A DNA stretch of 54,626 nucleotides from Halococcus thailandensis JCM 13552 (GCF_000336715.1 NZ_AOMF01000134.1:1-54626); one strand, 5' to 3'. Numbered from the stretch's first letter, positions 8,419-17,170 are shown. Notes: generated by a model from the sequence alone, not told the origin. Made by a program: numbers and translations.

Positions 8419-9516
8419 TTATCGGATCCACGTGGTGAAGATGGTGCGAGCGAGGCCGAGTGCGTAGCCGAGTTTCGGCTTTTTCGTCGTTCCGGTTTCA
8501 CGCTGCGCGATGGAGACCGGGATCTCTCGGATCCGCAGCCCGTTTTTGCGGGCTTCGATGATGAGTTCGGGTGCACTGAACCGCTCTTCGGTGAGTGTGA
8601 GGTCGTTGAGCTTTGCCCCGCGGATCGCGCGAAACCCGTTCGTACAGTCGGTGATGTTCGATTTGGTGATCACGTTGATCACCTTCGTGAACAGTCGGAT
8701 TCCGGCTCGACGGGCGACACCGTTCCCCGATTCGTCGACGCCCGCATACCGGGAGCCGACCACGTAGTCGGCCGCATCGTCGGCGATCGGTGCGACGAGC
8801 GCGTCGAGCTGGTCGATCGGGTGTTGGCCATCGGCGTCGATCGTGACGACGATGTTCGCACCGCGCTGCTGGGCGAGTTCGAAGCCCGTCTTGAGTGCGC
8901 CGCCCTGTCCCTGATTGAGCGGATGCTCGACGGCAGTCGCTGCGGTCGATGCAACCCGGTCGACTGTTCCATCGGTCGAGCCATCGGAGACGACGAGCGT
9001 TTCGACCGCGTAGCCGTGGACCGATTCCGGCAGTGAACTGACGACGTTTCGGATGCTTTCGGCCTCGTTGTAGGCGGGAATCACCACACAGACCGTTCGT
9101 TCCGTGCTGGTGTCGGTGCTGGCCGTCTCGGTGGCTCGCTCCACTGCGAGATCTCGTGTGAGTTCGGTGATCGACAGTTGGTTGCTCCGCACCTGTGCCA
9201 ACAGATACAGGACGAGCAACACCAGCGCGCTGTTCGCGAGCAACGACACGATGAGCGACCGGCGTTCGACGTGAAACGCCGACGCGAGGGCACTGTACAC
9301 GGCCGGAAACGCCCCGGCGGCGAACACGCCGAGCGAGAGGGTGATCGCGATCAGGAACTCCTGCCGCGAGAACGTGGTTCGGTAGCGCTCGAATCCCCAG
9401 AGGAAAATCACGACGGCGAGGCCGATGAGGAACGCGGTGAGCGTGCTACTGTCGAGCCCAAAGGCTTGCAACACGGGTCCGTTTGCAGTCTGCGGACCTG
9501 CTTCCCACACCGGCAT
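8419..9516 (-). CDS. DUF2304 - GT2 glycosyltransferase fusion (dolichyl-phosphate sugar synthase type)
   Basis: The 365-residue protein joins two parts. Residues about 25-125 hold three membrane segments of the DUF2304 type (LTAFLIGLAVVIFLWGFERY; later LLANSALVLLVLYLLAQVRS). Residues about 140-365 form a GT2 domain with CVVIPAYNEAESI, LVVSDGSTDGT, NQGQGGALKTGFE, VTIDADGQHP (the DxD motif) and SNITDCTNGFRAI. That domain resembles DPM1/AglJ enzymes that load a sugar onto dolichyl phosphate. In many genomes DUF2304 and GT2 are separate neighbouring genes; here they are one polypeptide. A lipid-linked sugar made here could feed the GT-C transferase at the left edge. It is upstream of, and on the same strand as, the other GT2 gene. 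Confidence 0.87.
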   Translation of the reverse strand: MPVWEAGPQTANGPVLQAFGLDSSTLTAFLIGLAVVIFLWGFERYRTTFSRQEFLIAITLSLGVFAAGAFPAVYSALASAFHVERRSLIVSLLANSALVLLVLYLLAQVRSNQLSITELTRDLAVERATETASTDTSTERTVCVVIPAYNEAESIRNVVSSLPESVHGYAVETLVVSDGSTDGTVDRVASTAATAVEHPLNQGQGGALKTGFELAQQRGANIVVTIDADGQHPIDQLDALVAPIADDAADYVVGSRYAGVDESGNGVARRAGIRLFTKVINVITKSNITDCTNGFRAIRGAKLNDLTLTEERFSAPELIIEARKNGLRIREIPVSIAQRETGTTKKPKLGYALGLARTIFTTWIR

Positions 9517-9668
9517 TGTTGCCTGTTCGGTCTCTCGACGACACGACTATTAGCGCTTGTGGCTGCAGCCCCGCTCTCCCGGCTGGTGGCTGCTGGCCGG
9601 ACCCGCCGGTATCGACATTGACAAAGCACATGAGTTATCCCGACTGCTAAACCAGTATCGTCTGATCG

Positions 9669-10547
9669 ATGACTCATTCGCCGGCCGTTCTCTCGGTCGA
9701 TCTCGAATTCTTCACCCATCTTCCCGCCTATCGGAACGCACGCGGGCGGACCGACCGAGACGACATCGGTCTCGCTGCCGTCGACGATCTCCTTGCCGTC
9801 TTCGACGACTACGACGTATCGACGACGTTTTTCGTGGTTAGCGATATCGCCGAGCGCCATCCCGACTGTGTCGAACGGGTCGCCGCTGCCGGTCACGAGA
9901 TCGCCTCGCATACCCACCGCCATCGCCATCTCACGACGCTGGACGAGCGCGAGCGTCGCGACGAGATCGATCGCTCTCGGGCGCTCCTCGAAGACGTGAC
10001 GGGAACGTCGGTCACGGGATTTCGCGCGCCGTCGTTCGACACTGCTGCGGACCACTTCTCGATGCTCGCGGCAGCCGGCTACGAGTACGACTCCAGCATC
10101 GTTCCGTGTCGGTCGATTCCGGGCTGGTACGGGGGCGACCACGATATCGACAGCCCCGTACCGGCGACGCAGGTGCAGTCGGCTGCTCCCGCCACGATCA
10201 CCGAACTGCCGGTGAGTGCTTTCCCTGGGCTCCGCCTCCCGCTCACGGGTACCTGGCTCCGATTTTTCGGTCCCCGATATACGACCACTGGCATGCGACT
10301 GCTCGCCCGTCGTGGGATCTGTCCGATTCTCTACGTCCATCCGTGGGAGTTCGCCGACCTTCCGGACGTGGCGGGCGTTCCGAAGCGGGTGTACTGGCAT
10401 ACCGGTAGCTGGATGCGCCGCTCACTGCTCAGGATACTCGACGGACCGTTCGAGTTCGTCACCGCACAGTCGGCCGTCGAGAGCGCGACCGAGAGCGACG
10501 GTCCGGCCAGCGGCACCGCCAGCGACACTGCCGTTGGAGGGCAGTAG
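9669..10547 (+). CDS. polysaccharide deacetylase (CE4/NodB family)
   Basis: The 292-residue protein has the NodB-type motifs in order. AVLSVDLEFF replaces the usual SFDD and keeps the metal-binding aspartate. Then come HEIASHTHRHRHL (His-x-x-x-His), GFRAPSFD (the Arg-x-Pro motif) and ILYVHPWEF (the final catalytic histidine). The family removes N- or O-acetyl groups from polysaccharides; archaeal members of this subgroup sit in exopolysaccharide loci. No signal peptide is visible, so it may act on a lipid-linked intermediate in the cytoplasm. The UPF0104 gene starts one base after its stop codon, indicating translational coupling. Confidence 0.87.
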   Translation: MTHSPAVLSVDLEFFTHLPAYRNARGRTDRDDIGLAAVDDLLAVFDDYDVSTTFFVVSDIAERHPDCVERVAAAGHEIASHTHRHRHLTTLDERERRDEIDRSRALLEDVTGTSVTGFRAPSFDTAADHFSMLAAAGYEYDSSIVPCRSIPGWYGGDHDIDSPVPATQVQSAAPATITELPVSAFPGLRLPLTGTWLRFFGPRYTTTGMRLLARRGICPILYVHPWEFADLPDVAGVPKRVYWHTGSWMRRSLLRILDGPFEFVTAQSAVESATESDGPASGTASDTAVGGQ

Positions 10548-10548
10548 C

Positions 10549-11586
10549 GTGGTTGAATCGAAACGTCGGGCATGGCTGTTCAGAGCTGCCCAGTATCTCC
10601 TCGGAGCGCTCACGCTCGCATGGGTGCTTGGACAGGTCGAATGGGAGCGCACGGTATCGCTGTTCGCTTCGATCTCCATCGAAACGACCGTGGCGCTCGT
10701 CGCCGTAAGCGGAGTTGGACTTCTCGTTGCGCTTGCCATGTGGCACGTGCTGCTCGACAGGATCGAGGACACGCGCTTTCGGGCCGCCATCGATACCGGT
10801 CTCATCGTCCTCTTCGTCAACCATCTCCTGCCATCACGGCTGTCGGGGCGGGCCGTCGCCCCGTTCGTCGTCCACCACCGGACCGGCATGGCGTATCCGG
10901 GTGCCGTCGGCGTTTCGGGCGTTCACACCGGCCTGTATGCGATTCTGTACGGTCTCGTTGCATTCCTCGGTCTCGTACTCAGTGTGGGCCAACTGCCGCT
11001 GGGACTTGCGATCGTTCTCGTGCTCTCGACCGCACTGTATGCCGCCGCCGGAACGGCCGTGTTGCTCGCCGGGATCAATCTCAGCGCCGTCGAGCGCATC
11101 GCGGGTGGGATCGAGCGCATCGCTCGCCGGGTTCCGGTCGTGGGCGATCGGCTCGCAGCACTTGCGCAAAAACTCCCCGAGTTCTCGGCAGCATCGGCGG
11201 CTACCTTCCGTACGCTGCTGCGCGATCCCGTTGCGATCGTCTCCTACACGGCCGGGTTCGTGGTTGCACAGCTGATCGTCCCCGGCCTGCGAGTCTGGCT
11301 GATCTTCGAGAGTCTTGGCGTCAGTCTGGAGCCAGCACTCTTCCTGCCGCTCTATCTCGTCATGGCATACAGCGTCACACTGTTACCGCTCACGCCGGGC
11401 GGTGTCGGCGTCACCGAGGCGACGGCGACGGCGGTGTTCATCGCCCTCGGCGTGCCGAGTACGGCGATCGTTACGGCGATTTTCGTCGATCGACTGCTCG
11501 GCTCCTATCTCCCAGCGCTCGTCGGCTGGTATCCCTCCCTCAAGATGGATCTCTCGAAACTCGTCGAGTCACCGAGTCAGGAGTGA
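10549..11586 (+). CDS. UPF0104 / lysylphosphatidylglycerol-synthase-type membrane protein (AglD C-terminal-like)
   Basis: The start is the GTG at 10549, one base after the deacetylase stop; an upstream in-frame ATG lies inside the deacetylase gene and is unlikely. The 345-residue protein has about eight transmembrane segments. Family signatures are NHLLPSRLSGRAVAPFVV and LTPGGVGVTEATATAVF. The family covers MprF-like flippase domains and the membrane half of haloarchaeal AglD, which adds the last sugar of the S-layer glycan. Coupled to a deacetylase in a glycan locus, it may flip or present a lipid-linked sugar. Confidence 0.8.
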   Translation: MVESKRRAWLFRAAQYLLGALTLAWVLGQVEWERTVSLFASISIETTVALVAVSGVGLLVALAMWHVLLDRIEDTRFRAAIDTGLIVLFVNHLLPSRLSGRAVAPFVVHHRTGMAYPGAVGVSGVHTGLYAILYGLVAFLGLVLSVGQLPLGLAIVLVLSTALYAAAGTAVLLAGINLSAVERIAGGIERIARRVPVVGDRLAALAQKLPEFSAASAATFRTLLRDPVAIVSYTAGFVVAQLIVPGLRVWLIFESLGVSLEPALFLPLYLVMAYSVTLLPLTPGGVGVTEATATAVFIALGVPSTAIVTAIFVDRLLGSYLPALVGWYPSLKMDLSKLVESPSQE

Positions 11587-11616
11587 AACGAGAACCTATT
11601 TCCTCGTTGCAGTATC

Positions 11617-13170
11617 ATGGCGGGCATGACACGGACGTTCGTCGTCGGTCTCGACGGTGCGGGCTGGCGATTGCTCGAACCGTGGATCGAGGCCGGTGAG
11701 CTGCCGAATCTCGCCGAGCTGCGGTCCGGCGGCGTGTGGGCCGAGAGTCGGAGCTGCCTCCCGCCCGTGACGTTTCCGAACTGGAAGTGTTACTCTTCCG
11801 GCAAAGATCCCGGCGGCTTCGGCGTGTTCTGGTTCGAAAACGTCGATCTCGCGAACGAACGCATCGAAACGACCGACAGCCGTGATTTCCACACTGCGGA
11901 GCTGTGGGACTACCTCAACGACGCCGGGCACTCGACGGGCGTCGTCAACATGCCGACGATGTATCCGCCGCGTGAACTCGACGGCGTCGTCGTCTCCGGC
12001 GGTCCGAGCACCGTCGAGGGGGAGTATCGCTCGATCAGTTCGGGCTACACCTATCCCGAGGGACTCGATCAGCGGCTCACCGAGGAGTTCGATTACCGAG
12101 TCCATCCCGAACCGCTGCTCTCCTCGAACGAGGAACGCGGTGCGGAAGTCGACGCTATTCTCTCGGTGCTCGAAAGCCGCTTCGAAGTCGCACTGCGGCT
12201 GTTCGAGGAGCAGGAGCTCGATTTCATGCACGTGACGCTGTTTTACCTCAACGTCCTGCATCACTTCTTCTGGGACGACGAGCCAACGCTGCGGGCGTGG
12301 AAACTCGTCGACGAGTGGCTCGGACGACTAGACGATCTCGACGACACCAACCTCGTCGTTCTCTCGGATCACGGGAGTGCGCCGACGACGACGGAGTTCT
12401 ACATCAACGAGTGGCTTGCTGAGAACGACTACCAGTCCCGCGAACGGACCATCGAGGACGTCCTCCGAACGGTCGGTCTCGATCGGGAGAACGTTCTGCG
12501 CGTCGCAAAACGCGCTGGTGCTGTCGATGTCCTGAAACGAGCCGTTCCCGAACGGCTTCAACAGCTGGTCCCACAGCGAGCGGGCGTCAAGCGCGGACGG
12601 AAACTCGAAGCGATCGATCTCGATCGGACGAGCGCCGTCGCGAGTTCACAGGGTCCGATCTATCTCAACCCCGAGTTCGAGACCGACGCCCTCCGCGACG
12701 AACTCATCGAGACACTCCGCTCGGTCTCGGACGAGGAGGGACCACTGTTCACTGCAGTCCATCGCGGTGAGGACGTTTACTCCGGTCCATATCTCGATCT
12801 CGCACCCGAAATCGTCGTCGACCAGCGACCAGGCGTCCACGTCAACGATGGTGTCGGCGGTGGCTCGATCCACACCGATCCCGACCGCTGGGCAGCGGAG
12901 AACACACCACACGGCATCTTCATGGCCAACGGCCCCGATTTCGACACTCGCGGTGAGATCGACCGGATCAGTATCCTCGATATCGCACCGACGCTGTTGG
13001 TCACGAACGGAACTGCCGTTCCGGAGGACATGCGTGGTGACGTGCTGCCGATCTTCACTGAGGACCCCTCGTGGGACTCCCGTGAGCCGATACAGCTCGA
13101 TCGGAACGACACGAAGCAACACTCCGAACAGGTCTCGGACCGACTCAAGCAGTTGGGGTATATGGAGTAG
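11617..13170 (+). CDS. alkaline-phosphatase-superfamily hydrolase/transferase (type I phosphodiesterase-like)
   Basis: The 517-residue protein begins FVVGLDGAGWRLLEPW (first metal-binding Asp). PPVTFPNWKCYSSGKDPGGF follows, carrying the nucleophile Thr position of nucleotide pyrophosphatases. The later metal motifs are VVLSDHGSAPTTTEFYINEW and GGSIHTDPDRW. No signal peptide is obvious. Archaeal members annotated as sulfatase, phosphodiesterase or PigN-like transferase are common in glycan clusters; the substrate cannot be read from sequence. ATGs at 11617 and 11626 are both possible starts. It follows the UPF0104 gene by 30 bases and is probably in its operon. Confidence 0.82.
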   Translation: MAGMTRTFVVGLDGAGWRLLEPWIEAGELPNLAELRSGGVWAESRSCLPPVTFPNWKCYSSGKDPGGFGVFWFENVDLANERIETTDSRDFHTAELWDYLNDAGHSTGVVNMPTMYPPRELDGVVVSGGPSTVEGEYRSISSGYTYPEGLDQRLTEEFDYRVHPEPLLSSNEERGAEVDAILSVLESRFEVALRLFEEQELDFMHVTLFYLNVLHHFFWDDEPTLRAWKLVDEWLGRLDDLDDTNLVVLSDHGSAPTTTEFYINEWLAENDYQSRERTIEDVLRTVGLDRENVLRVAKRAGAVDVLKRAVPERLQQLVPQRAGVKRGRKLEAIDLDRTSAVASSQGPIYLNPEFETDALRDELIETLRSVSDEEGPLFTAVHRGEDVYSGPYLDLAPEIVVDQRPGVHVNDGVGGGSIHTDPDRWAAENTPHGIFMANGPDFDTRGEIDRISILDIAPTLLVTNGTAVPEDMRGDVLPIFTEDPSWDSREPIQLDRNDTKQHSEQVSDRLKQLGYME

Positions 13171-13292
13171 TCCCACTGATGATCGGTTGATAGGTATGGA
13201 TTCAGGGAGACGATCATCGCCGATTTTCGAGGCGGCTATGTGCCATTCTCCCGCTATCCGCGGATTGACGGAACCGGATCAAAGAGAGCCAG

Positions 13293-14252
13293 TCAACGAA
13301 ACACGTCGGTCGTCTCGGCGATGACACGGACGATCCGATTCGTCGTGCGCCGAGAGATCGTGACCGCGGCGGGCGTCTCGTAATCCGTGAGCAGGGGCGG
13401 TCGCTCACCCATCACGAGCTCGCGATCGAAGAACCCGGCTTGCTCAGCGCCGGTTTCGTCGTAGCTTTCGGCTTCGATCACTACCGCCGGGACGTGCGTT
13501 TCACCCGCCTTCAACAGCTGATACACCCGGTGATAGCCGTTTTTGAGGATATACCGGTCCTCGAAATGGGCCACGTAGACGAAGTTCGGGTTCGATTTCA
13601 GATCGAACGAGACGGTCGCGATCGTCGTATCGTCGTCGTTGTCCGAACGCGCGTACTGTGGGCCGCTCATGTGGACGTTCGGGCTCCGGGTGACGAACTG
13701 CCAGCCCGAAAAGAACGTATCGTTGATCCGCTGGTCCTCGACGAGGGGGCTGTCGTCGACCGGCAGCGTGAACTCGAGGAGATCGAGGACGCTCTCGGTC
13801 GAGGCGAGGTCCGTCTCGTAGGCCGTCTGTGTCACGGCCGGCTGAAACGCGACGAGGCTCTCGATCGGGACCAGTTTGATCGCCCAACTGTCCGCGGGTT
13901 GGCCCCCGCGCGAAGCCTGGAAATGCGGGTCGTTCACGAACGCGTCGACGTGTTCGGCAACGGCCGCTTCGTCGGGGAGATCAACGAGTTCGGCCGCGCC
14001 ATCCTCGAACGCCCGTGAGGGAGTGATACTGTCGTTTGCACTTTTCCACAGATCCGCGTACGCCGTTGCCGGATCCGTCGTGGGTTCCTCGTTTTCCGTC
14101 CCGTCGAGTGCATCACCCGGCGTCGCGACGATCCGAGAGGACTGCAATCGCTCGATTGCCTCGTTTTCGTGCAGGAAACCGAGGAGAAGGCGTCGTTGTT
14201 CGACTGCCGGTACGCTGTCGTCTATTTCTGGGTTGGTGTCACGGTCCATCAT
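13293..14252 (-). CDS. hypothetical protein with ParB/sulfiredoxin-like motif
   Basis: This 319-residue acidic soluble protein has no signal peptide or membrane segment. I do not recognise a named family for the whole protein. Near residue 245 it has DRYILKNGYHRVYQLLKAG, then HVPAVVIEAE. This matches the pattern of the ParB/Srx fold, where a GxHR motif binds nucleotide and is followed by a strand of the form VPVVVV. A TATA-like TTTTGATA lies about 25 bases upstream of the ATG at 14252, which supports this start; a second ATG follows directly. It faces the glycan locus convergently and lies just downstream of, and on the same strand as, the decapeptide-repeat gene. Gene reality is secure; function is unknown. 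Confidence 0.72.
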   Translation of the reverse strand: MMDRDTNPEIDDSVPAVEQRRLLLGFLHENEAIERLQSSRIVATPGDALDGTENEEPTTDPATAYADLWKSANDSITPSRAFEDGAAELVDLPDEAAVAEHVDAFVNDPHFQASRGGQPADSWAIKLVPIESLVAFQPAVTQTAYETDLASTESVLDLLEFTLPVDDSPLVEDQRINDTFFSGWQFVTRSPNVHMSGPQYARSDNDDDTTIATVSFDLKSNPNFVYVAHFEDRYILKNGYHRVYQLLKAGETHVPAVVIEAESYDETGAEQAGFFDRELVMGERPPLLTDYETPAAVTISRRTTNRIVRVIAETTDVFR

Positions 14253-14476
14253 TGGCCTGTCGTTTTCGGTATCAAAATTCGGTTCGGCGATCTGTCCAGC
14301 AACGGACCGCACCGGTGTCAGGATCGCTCGCTCGGACGGGATCGATCTCCCGTGCGAAGCGGGTGCCGGCCCGTTTCGACATCGTGTCGGCCGATTCGCT
14401 TGTCGTCGTCAGCAGTTTCGTGCTCGGCGCTTGAGTGCACGATCCGGGCGAAAGTCCTATCGATGGACTCGATGTC

Positions 14477-15007
14477 CTATCGTGCGCTCATCGCCGAGGA
14501 CCGACCGGCAGTCGTCCCCGTCGCGGAGGACTGGCCGGCACTGGTCCCGGTCGCCGAAGACTGACCACTGGTCGTTCCCGTCGCCGAGGAGTTACCAGCA
14601 CTCGTTTCGGTTGCCGAGGACTGTCCCGATCCGGTGCCCGTGGCCGAAGACTGTCCCGAGCCAGTGCCCGTGGCTGAGGACTGCTTCGATCCGGTCGCGT
14701 CCGTCGAAGAACCGTTCGACGCCGTCCCCGATGCCGAGGAATCGCCCTCAGCAGTTCCCGATGCCGAGGAGTTTCCAGCGCCGGTCCCCGTTGCCGAGGA
14801 CTGTCCGGCACTCGTTCCCGTCGCCGACTGGGATTTTGCAGCACCGACGCCCGAGGCAGCTCCGACACCGACGACAGCTGCGGACGCTCCGGCGATGCCT
14901 TTGAGCACCGTTCTGCGGTTCGATGACGATGTCTCGCCCCCAGCGTGGGCCGTATTCGTCGTTCGATTCGCCGATTCGCCATCCGTGTGGGTTGTGTCTC
15001 GTTCCAT
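14477..15007 (-). CDS. Tat-exported Ser/Thr/Gly decapeptide-repeat protein
   Basis: The 176-residue protein has a polar N-terminus, then the twin-arginine signal SSNRRTVLKGIAGASAAVVG (residues 28-47) with a likely cleavage site after VGAAKS or thereabouts. Residues 61-170 are exactly eleven tandem decapeptides of consensus SATGTSAGQS, followed by SAMSAR. There is no recognisable catalytic domain. Low-complexity Ser/Thr-rich exported proteins in haloarchaea are often glycosylated, and this one lies near a glycan locus, but the modification is inferred. The ATG at 15007 is the only start that gives the Tat signal at the N-terminus. Confidence 0.75.
   Translation of the reverse strand: MERDTTHTDGESANRTTNTAHAGGETSSSNRRTVLKGIAGASAAVVGVGAASGVGAAKSQSATGTSAGQSSATGTGAGNSSASGTAEGDSSASGTASNGSSTDATGSKQSSATGTGSGQSSATGTGSGQSSATETSAGNSSATGTTSGQSSATGTSAGQSSATGTTAGRSSAMSAR
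14498..14827 (-). repeat. eleven tandem 30-bp units encoding decapeptides
   Basis: The 330 bases are exactly 11 x 30. The units encode variants of SATGTSAGQS; units six and seven are identical at protein level, and the central units (SASGTASNGS, STDATGSKQS) are the most diverged. No indel breaks the 10-residue register, which points to expansion by unequal crossover or slippage with selection for length. Confidence 0.85.
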
Positions 15008-15220
15008 GGTCTGTTGTCTGCTCCCTGATTGCGGTGGGAGCGGTTCCGGTCGGTTGCAGCCACGCTGGCTGCGCTCCTCTCTCGGATCGCGACGATGATA
15101 ACCCCTGAACTCTCTCTTGCCCGATTTCGCCCGATTAAGCCGAATTAAACGGAATAGATTGGGATTGATTCGGAACGAACTGATAAAAATAGGCGTTTCG
15201 AGCAACCGATAGAAGAAGGG

Positions 15221-16444
15221 ATGGTTCTCCAGTCTGCACTCTCTGAAGTGGCCCGCTCTCCCATGACCCGACGAACGCTCATCACGCTGCTCCTCGCGAT
15301 CGGAGTCGTGTTCTGTTTCGGCGGGGCCGCGAGCGCGGTCGATCACCAATCCGATTTCACAGTAGTCCATTCGGCGATCGCCACCGACCCTGCCCAGTAT
15401 GCCGGGACGTCTCCTCAGCAAGCGATCACCGTCGACGTTCGACCGAACGGCACGGGCGTCGTGACCGTCAGCTATCATCTGTCGCTGAGCACCGTCAACG
15501 AAACGACTGGCTTCAGAGAACTTCAGGAGAACATCTCGGCGAACCCATCGTCGTATCGCACACGATTTGGAGCGCGGATGGATCGAGTTGTGGCAAGCGC
15601 ACAGGCTGCGACCGGCCGGCAGATGACGGCGACACGGCCAACGGTCAGTACGACGCGGCGGGGAAGCACCGGTGTCGTCACCTATTCGTTTCTCTGGCGG
15701 AACTTCGCGGCGAGCTCGAACGACCGGCTGCGGGTAGGTGATGCACTCACCGGATTCTATCTCGACGACGGACAGCAGCTCACGATCACCTGGCCGGACG
15801 GGTACGAACCCACAACCGTTCGTCCGTCGCCGGACTCTCACCGGACGACTGCCCTCCAGTGGAACGCATCGACGACGTTCGACGAAAACGAGCCGTATGT
15901 CGAACTCGCTCGAACGAACCGAAGCACACCGAATCGGACTGGATCGGCCGAGATATCCGCATCGTCCGTGAATTCATCGGCGGAATCACCGCCGTCCCGA
16001 ACGACTGTGTCGAGCGGGAACCAGACGTCATCGACGACAGATCGACTGCAACTCCCGCTTGCCGTGGGTGGATTCGTCGTCGTACTCGCCGTTCTGCTCG
16101 CAATCCTCTACCGTCGCCGAACCCAGAACCGGGAGACAGCAGCCACCGAACCGAACGGCGCTGATTCCGGTTCGGTTGGGACCACGGACACGGACGAATC
16201 CGGAGACTCTCCAACCGCATTACTGAGCAACGAAGAGCGCGTCGTCCAGGTGCTCGAACGCGCCGGTGGGCGCGCAAAGCAACAGCACGTCGTCGACGAA
16301 CTCGACTGGACCGAGGCAAAGACCAGTCAGGTCGTGAAAAACCTTCGCGAAAGCGGGACGATCACCAGTTTCCGTCTTGGGCGTGAAAACGTCCTGTCGC
16401 TTTCGGACGAGGATACGAACGACGACGAACCATCTACAGAATGA
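15221..16444 (+). CDS. secreted-domain membrane protein with cytoplasmic winged helix (DUF7345/DUF7343 type)
   Basis: The protein has 407 residues. An N-terminal signal (MTRRTLITLLLAIGVVF from the second Met) is followed by an extracellular beta-rich domain of about 230 residues with several NxT/S sites. A Ser/Thr-rich linker leads to one membrane helix (LPLAVGGFVVVLAVLLAILY) and an acidic linker. The C-terminal winged helix reads LLSNEERVVQVLERAGGRAK through SQVVKNLRESGTITSFRLG. Such architectures in haloarchaea place a DNA-binding domain inside the cell attached to an outside sensor. A TATA-like TGATAAAAAT lies about 35 bases before the ATG at 15221; the ATG at 15263 is an alternative start. 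The next gene starts 6 bases after its stop. Confidence 0.78.
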   Translation: MVLQSALSEVARSPMTRRTLITLLLAIGVVFCFGGAASAVDHQSDFTVVHSAIATDPAQYAGTSPQQAITVDVRPNGTGVVTVSYHLSLSTVNETTGFRELQENISANPSSYRTRFGARMDRVVASAQAATGRQMTATRPTVSTTRRGSTGVVTYSFLWRNFAASSNDRLRVGDALTGFYLDDGQQLTITWPDGYEPTTVRPSPDSHRTTALQWNASTTFDENEPYVELARTNRSTPNRTGSAEISASSVNSSAESPPSRTTVSSGNQTSSTTDRLQLPLAVGGFVVVLAVLLAILYRRRTQNRETAATEPNGADSGSVGTTDTDESGDSPTALLSNEERVVQVLERAGGRAKQQHVVDELDWTEAKTSQVVKNLRESGTITSFRLGRENVLSLSDEDTNDDEPSTE

Positions 16445-16450
16445 GAAGAG

Positions 16451-17170
16451 ATGCCACGGATATATGCTACTGGCGACGCAAGCGCTGATCAGATGGATCG
16501 AGGTCGGCGGCTACTCGGAACGGTCGGGCTGATCGGAGCTCTCGTCCTCGCAGCGACCGGACCGGGCGGAGCTGTTCCCGGTGGGGAGTTCTCACAGCTG
16601 AATACCAGCACGCCGATGGCACAGAGCTCCGGGGCGCAGTTCGCCGGCGGGATCGGCATCGAAGGCACGACACTCGACAACGAACTCCAACGGCGAGCGC
16701 TGAATGCATCGTTACGGCGCGCGCAAACACCCGCAGCCACACTCGACGTCGTCGATCAGGAGATGATCGCGCTCGACAGCCGACTGGACTCGCTCGAAGC
16801 TCGCTCCGCCCGGCTCGCGACCGACCAGCGTACTGGCCGGATCGAGCACGATCACTATCGAGCTGCATTGGCGAACATCAAAACCGCGACCACTGGGGTC
16901 AGCCAGCGCATCGCGATCCTCCGGAACACTGTGAGAGGGCTCCCGACAGCAGCGAACGATAGCACCGGCTCCCTCAGCAGTGAACTCGATCGGCTGGCCA
17001 CTCGTACTCATTCCATCGCCGAAAGCAACGACACCGAGAACGTCGGTGACGACGATCGGACCGGTGATGACGACGATCAGACGGACGATGACGACCGCAC
17101 CGACGACGATGACATCACGGATGACGACGATCGTACGGACGACGATGACGGCGGCGATGACGACGGATAA
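16451..17170 (+). CDS. hypothetical secreted protein with Asp-rich C-terminal tail
   Basis: The 239-residue protein starts 6 bases after the membrane winged-helix gene, so the two are an operon. The N-terminus has a hydrophobic segment (GTVGLIGALVLAATGPGG) preceded by DRGRR, fitting a signal peptide; an internal ATG at 16493 would shorten the n-region. Residues about 90-200 are predicted helical (DSRLDSLEARSARLATDQRT and similar). The last 35 residues are mainly Asp with spaced Thr and Arg, in a TDDDDR-like repeat. I do not recognise the family. The tail could bind divalent cations or simply favour solubility in salt. Paired function with the upstream sensor is inferred from the spacing. Confidence 0.68.
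   Translation: MPRIYATGDASADQMDRGRRLLGTVGLIGALVLAATGPGGAVPGGEFSQLNTSTPMAQSSGAQFAGGIGIEGTTLDNELQRRALNASLRRAQTPAATLDVVDQEMIALDSRLDSLEARSARLATDQRTGRIEHDHYRAALANIKTATTGVSQRIAILRNTVRGLPTAANDSTGSLSSELDRLATRTHSIAESNDTENVGDDDRTGDDDDQTDDDDRTDDDDITDDDDRTDDDDGGDDDG

Noticed and set aside
10216-10548. Upstream extension of the UPF0104 frame to an ATG at 10216
   Set aside because: It lies within the deacetylase gene in another frame and has no family similarity; the GTG at 10549 fits coupling.
17041-17170. Short Asp-encoding repeats considered as a CRISPR or minisatellite
   Set aside because: Units are irregular, in frame and only reflect Asp codons in the acidic tail of a coding gene.
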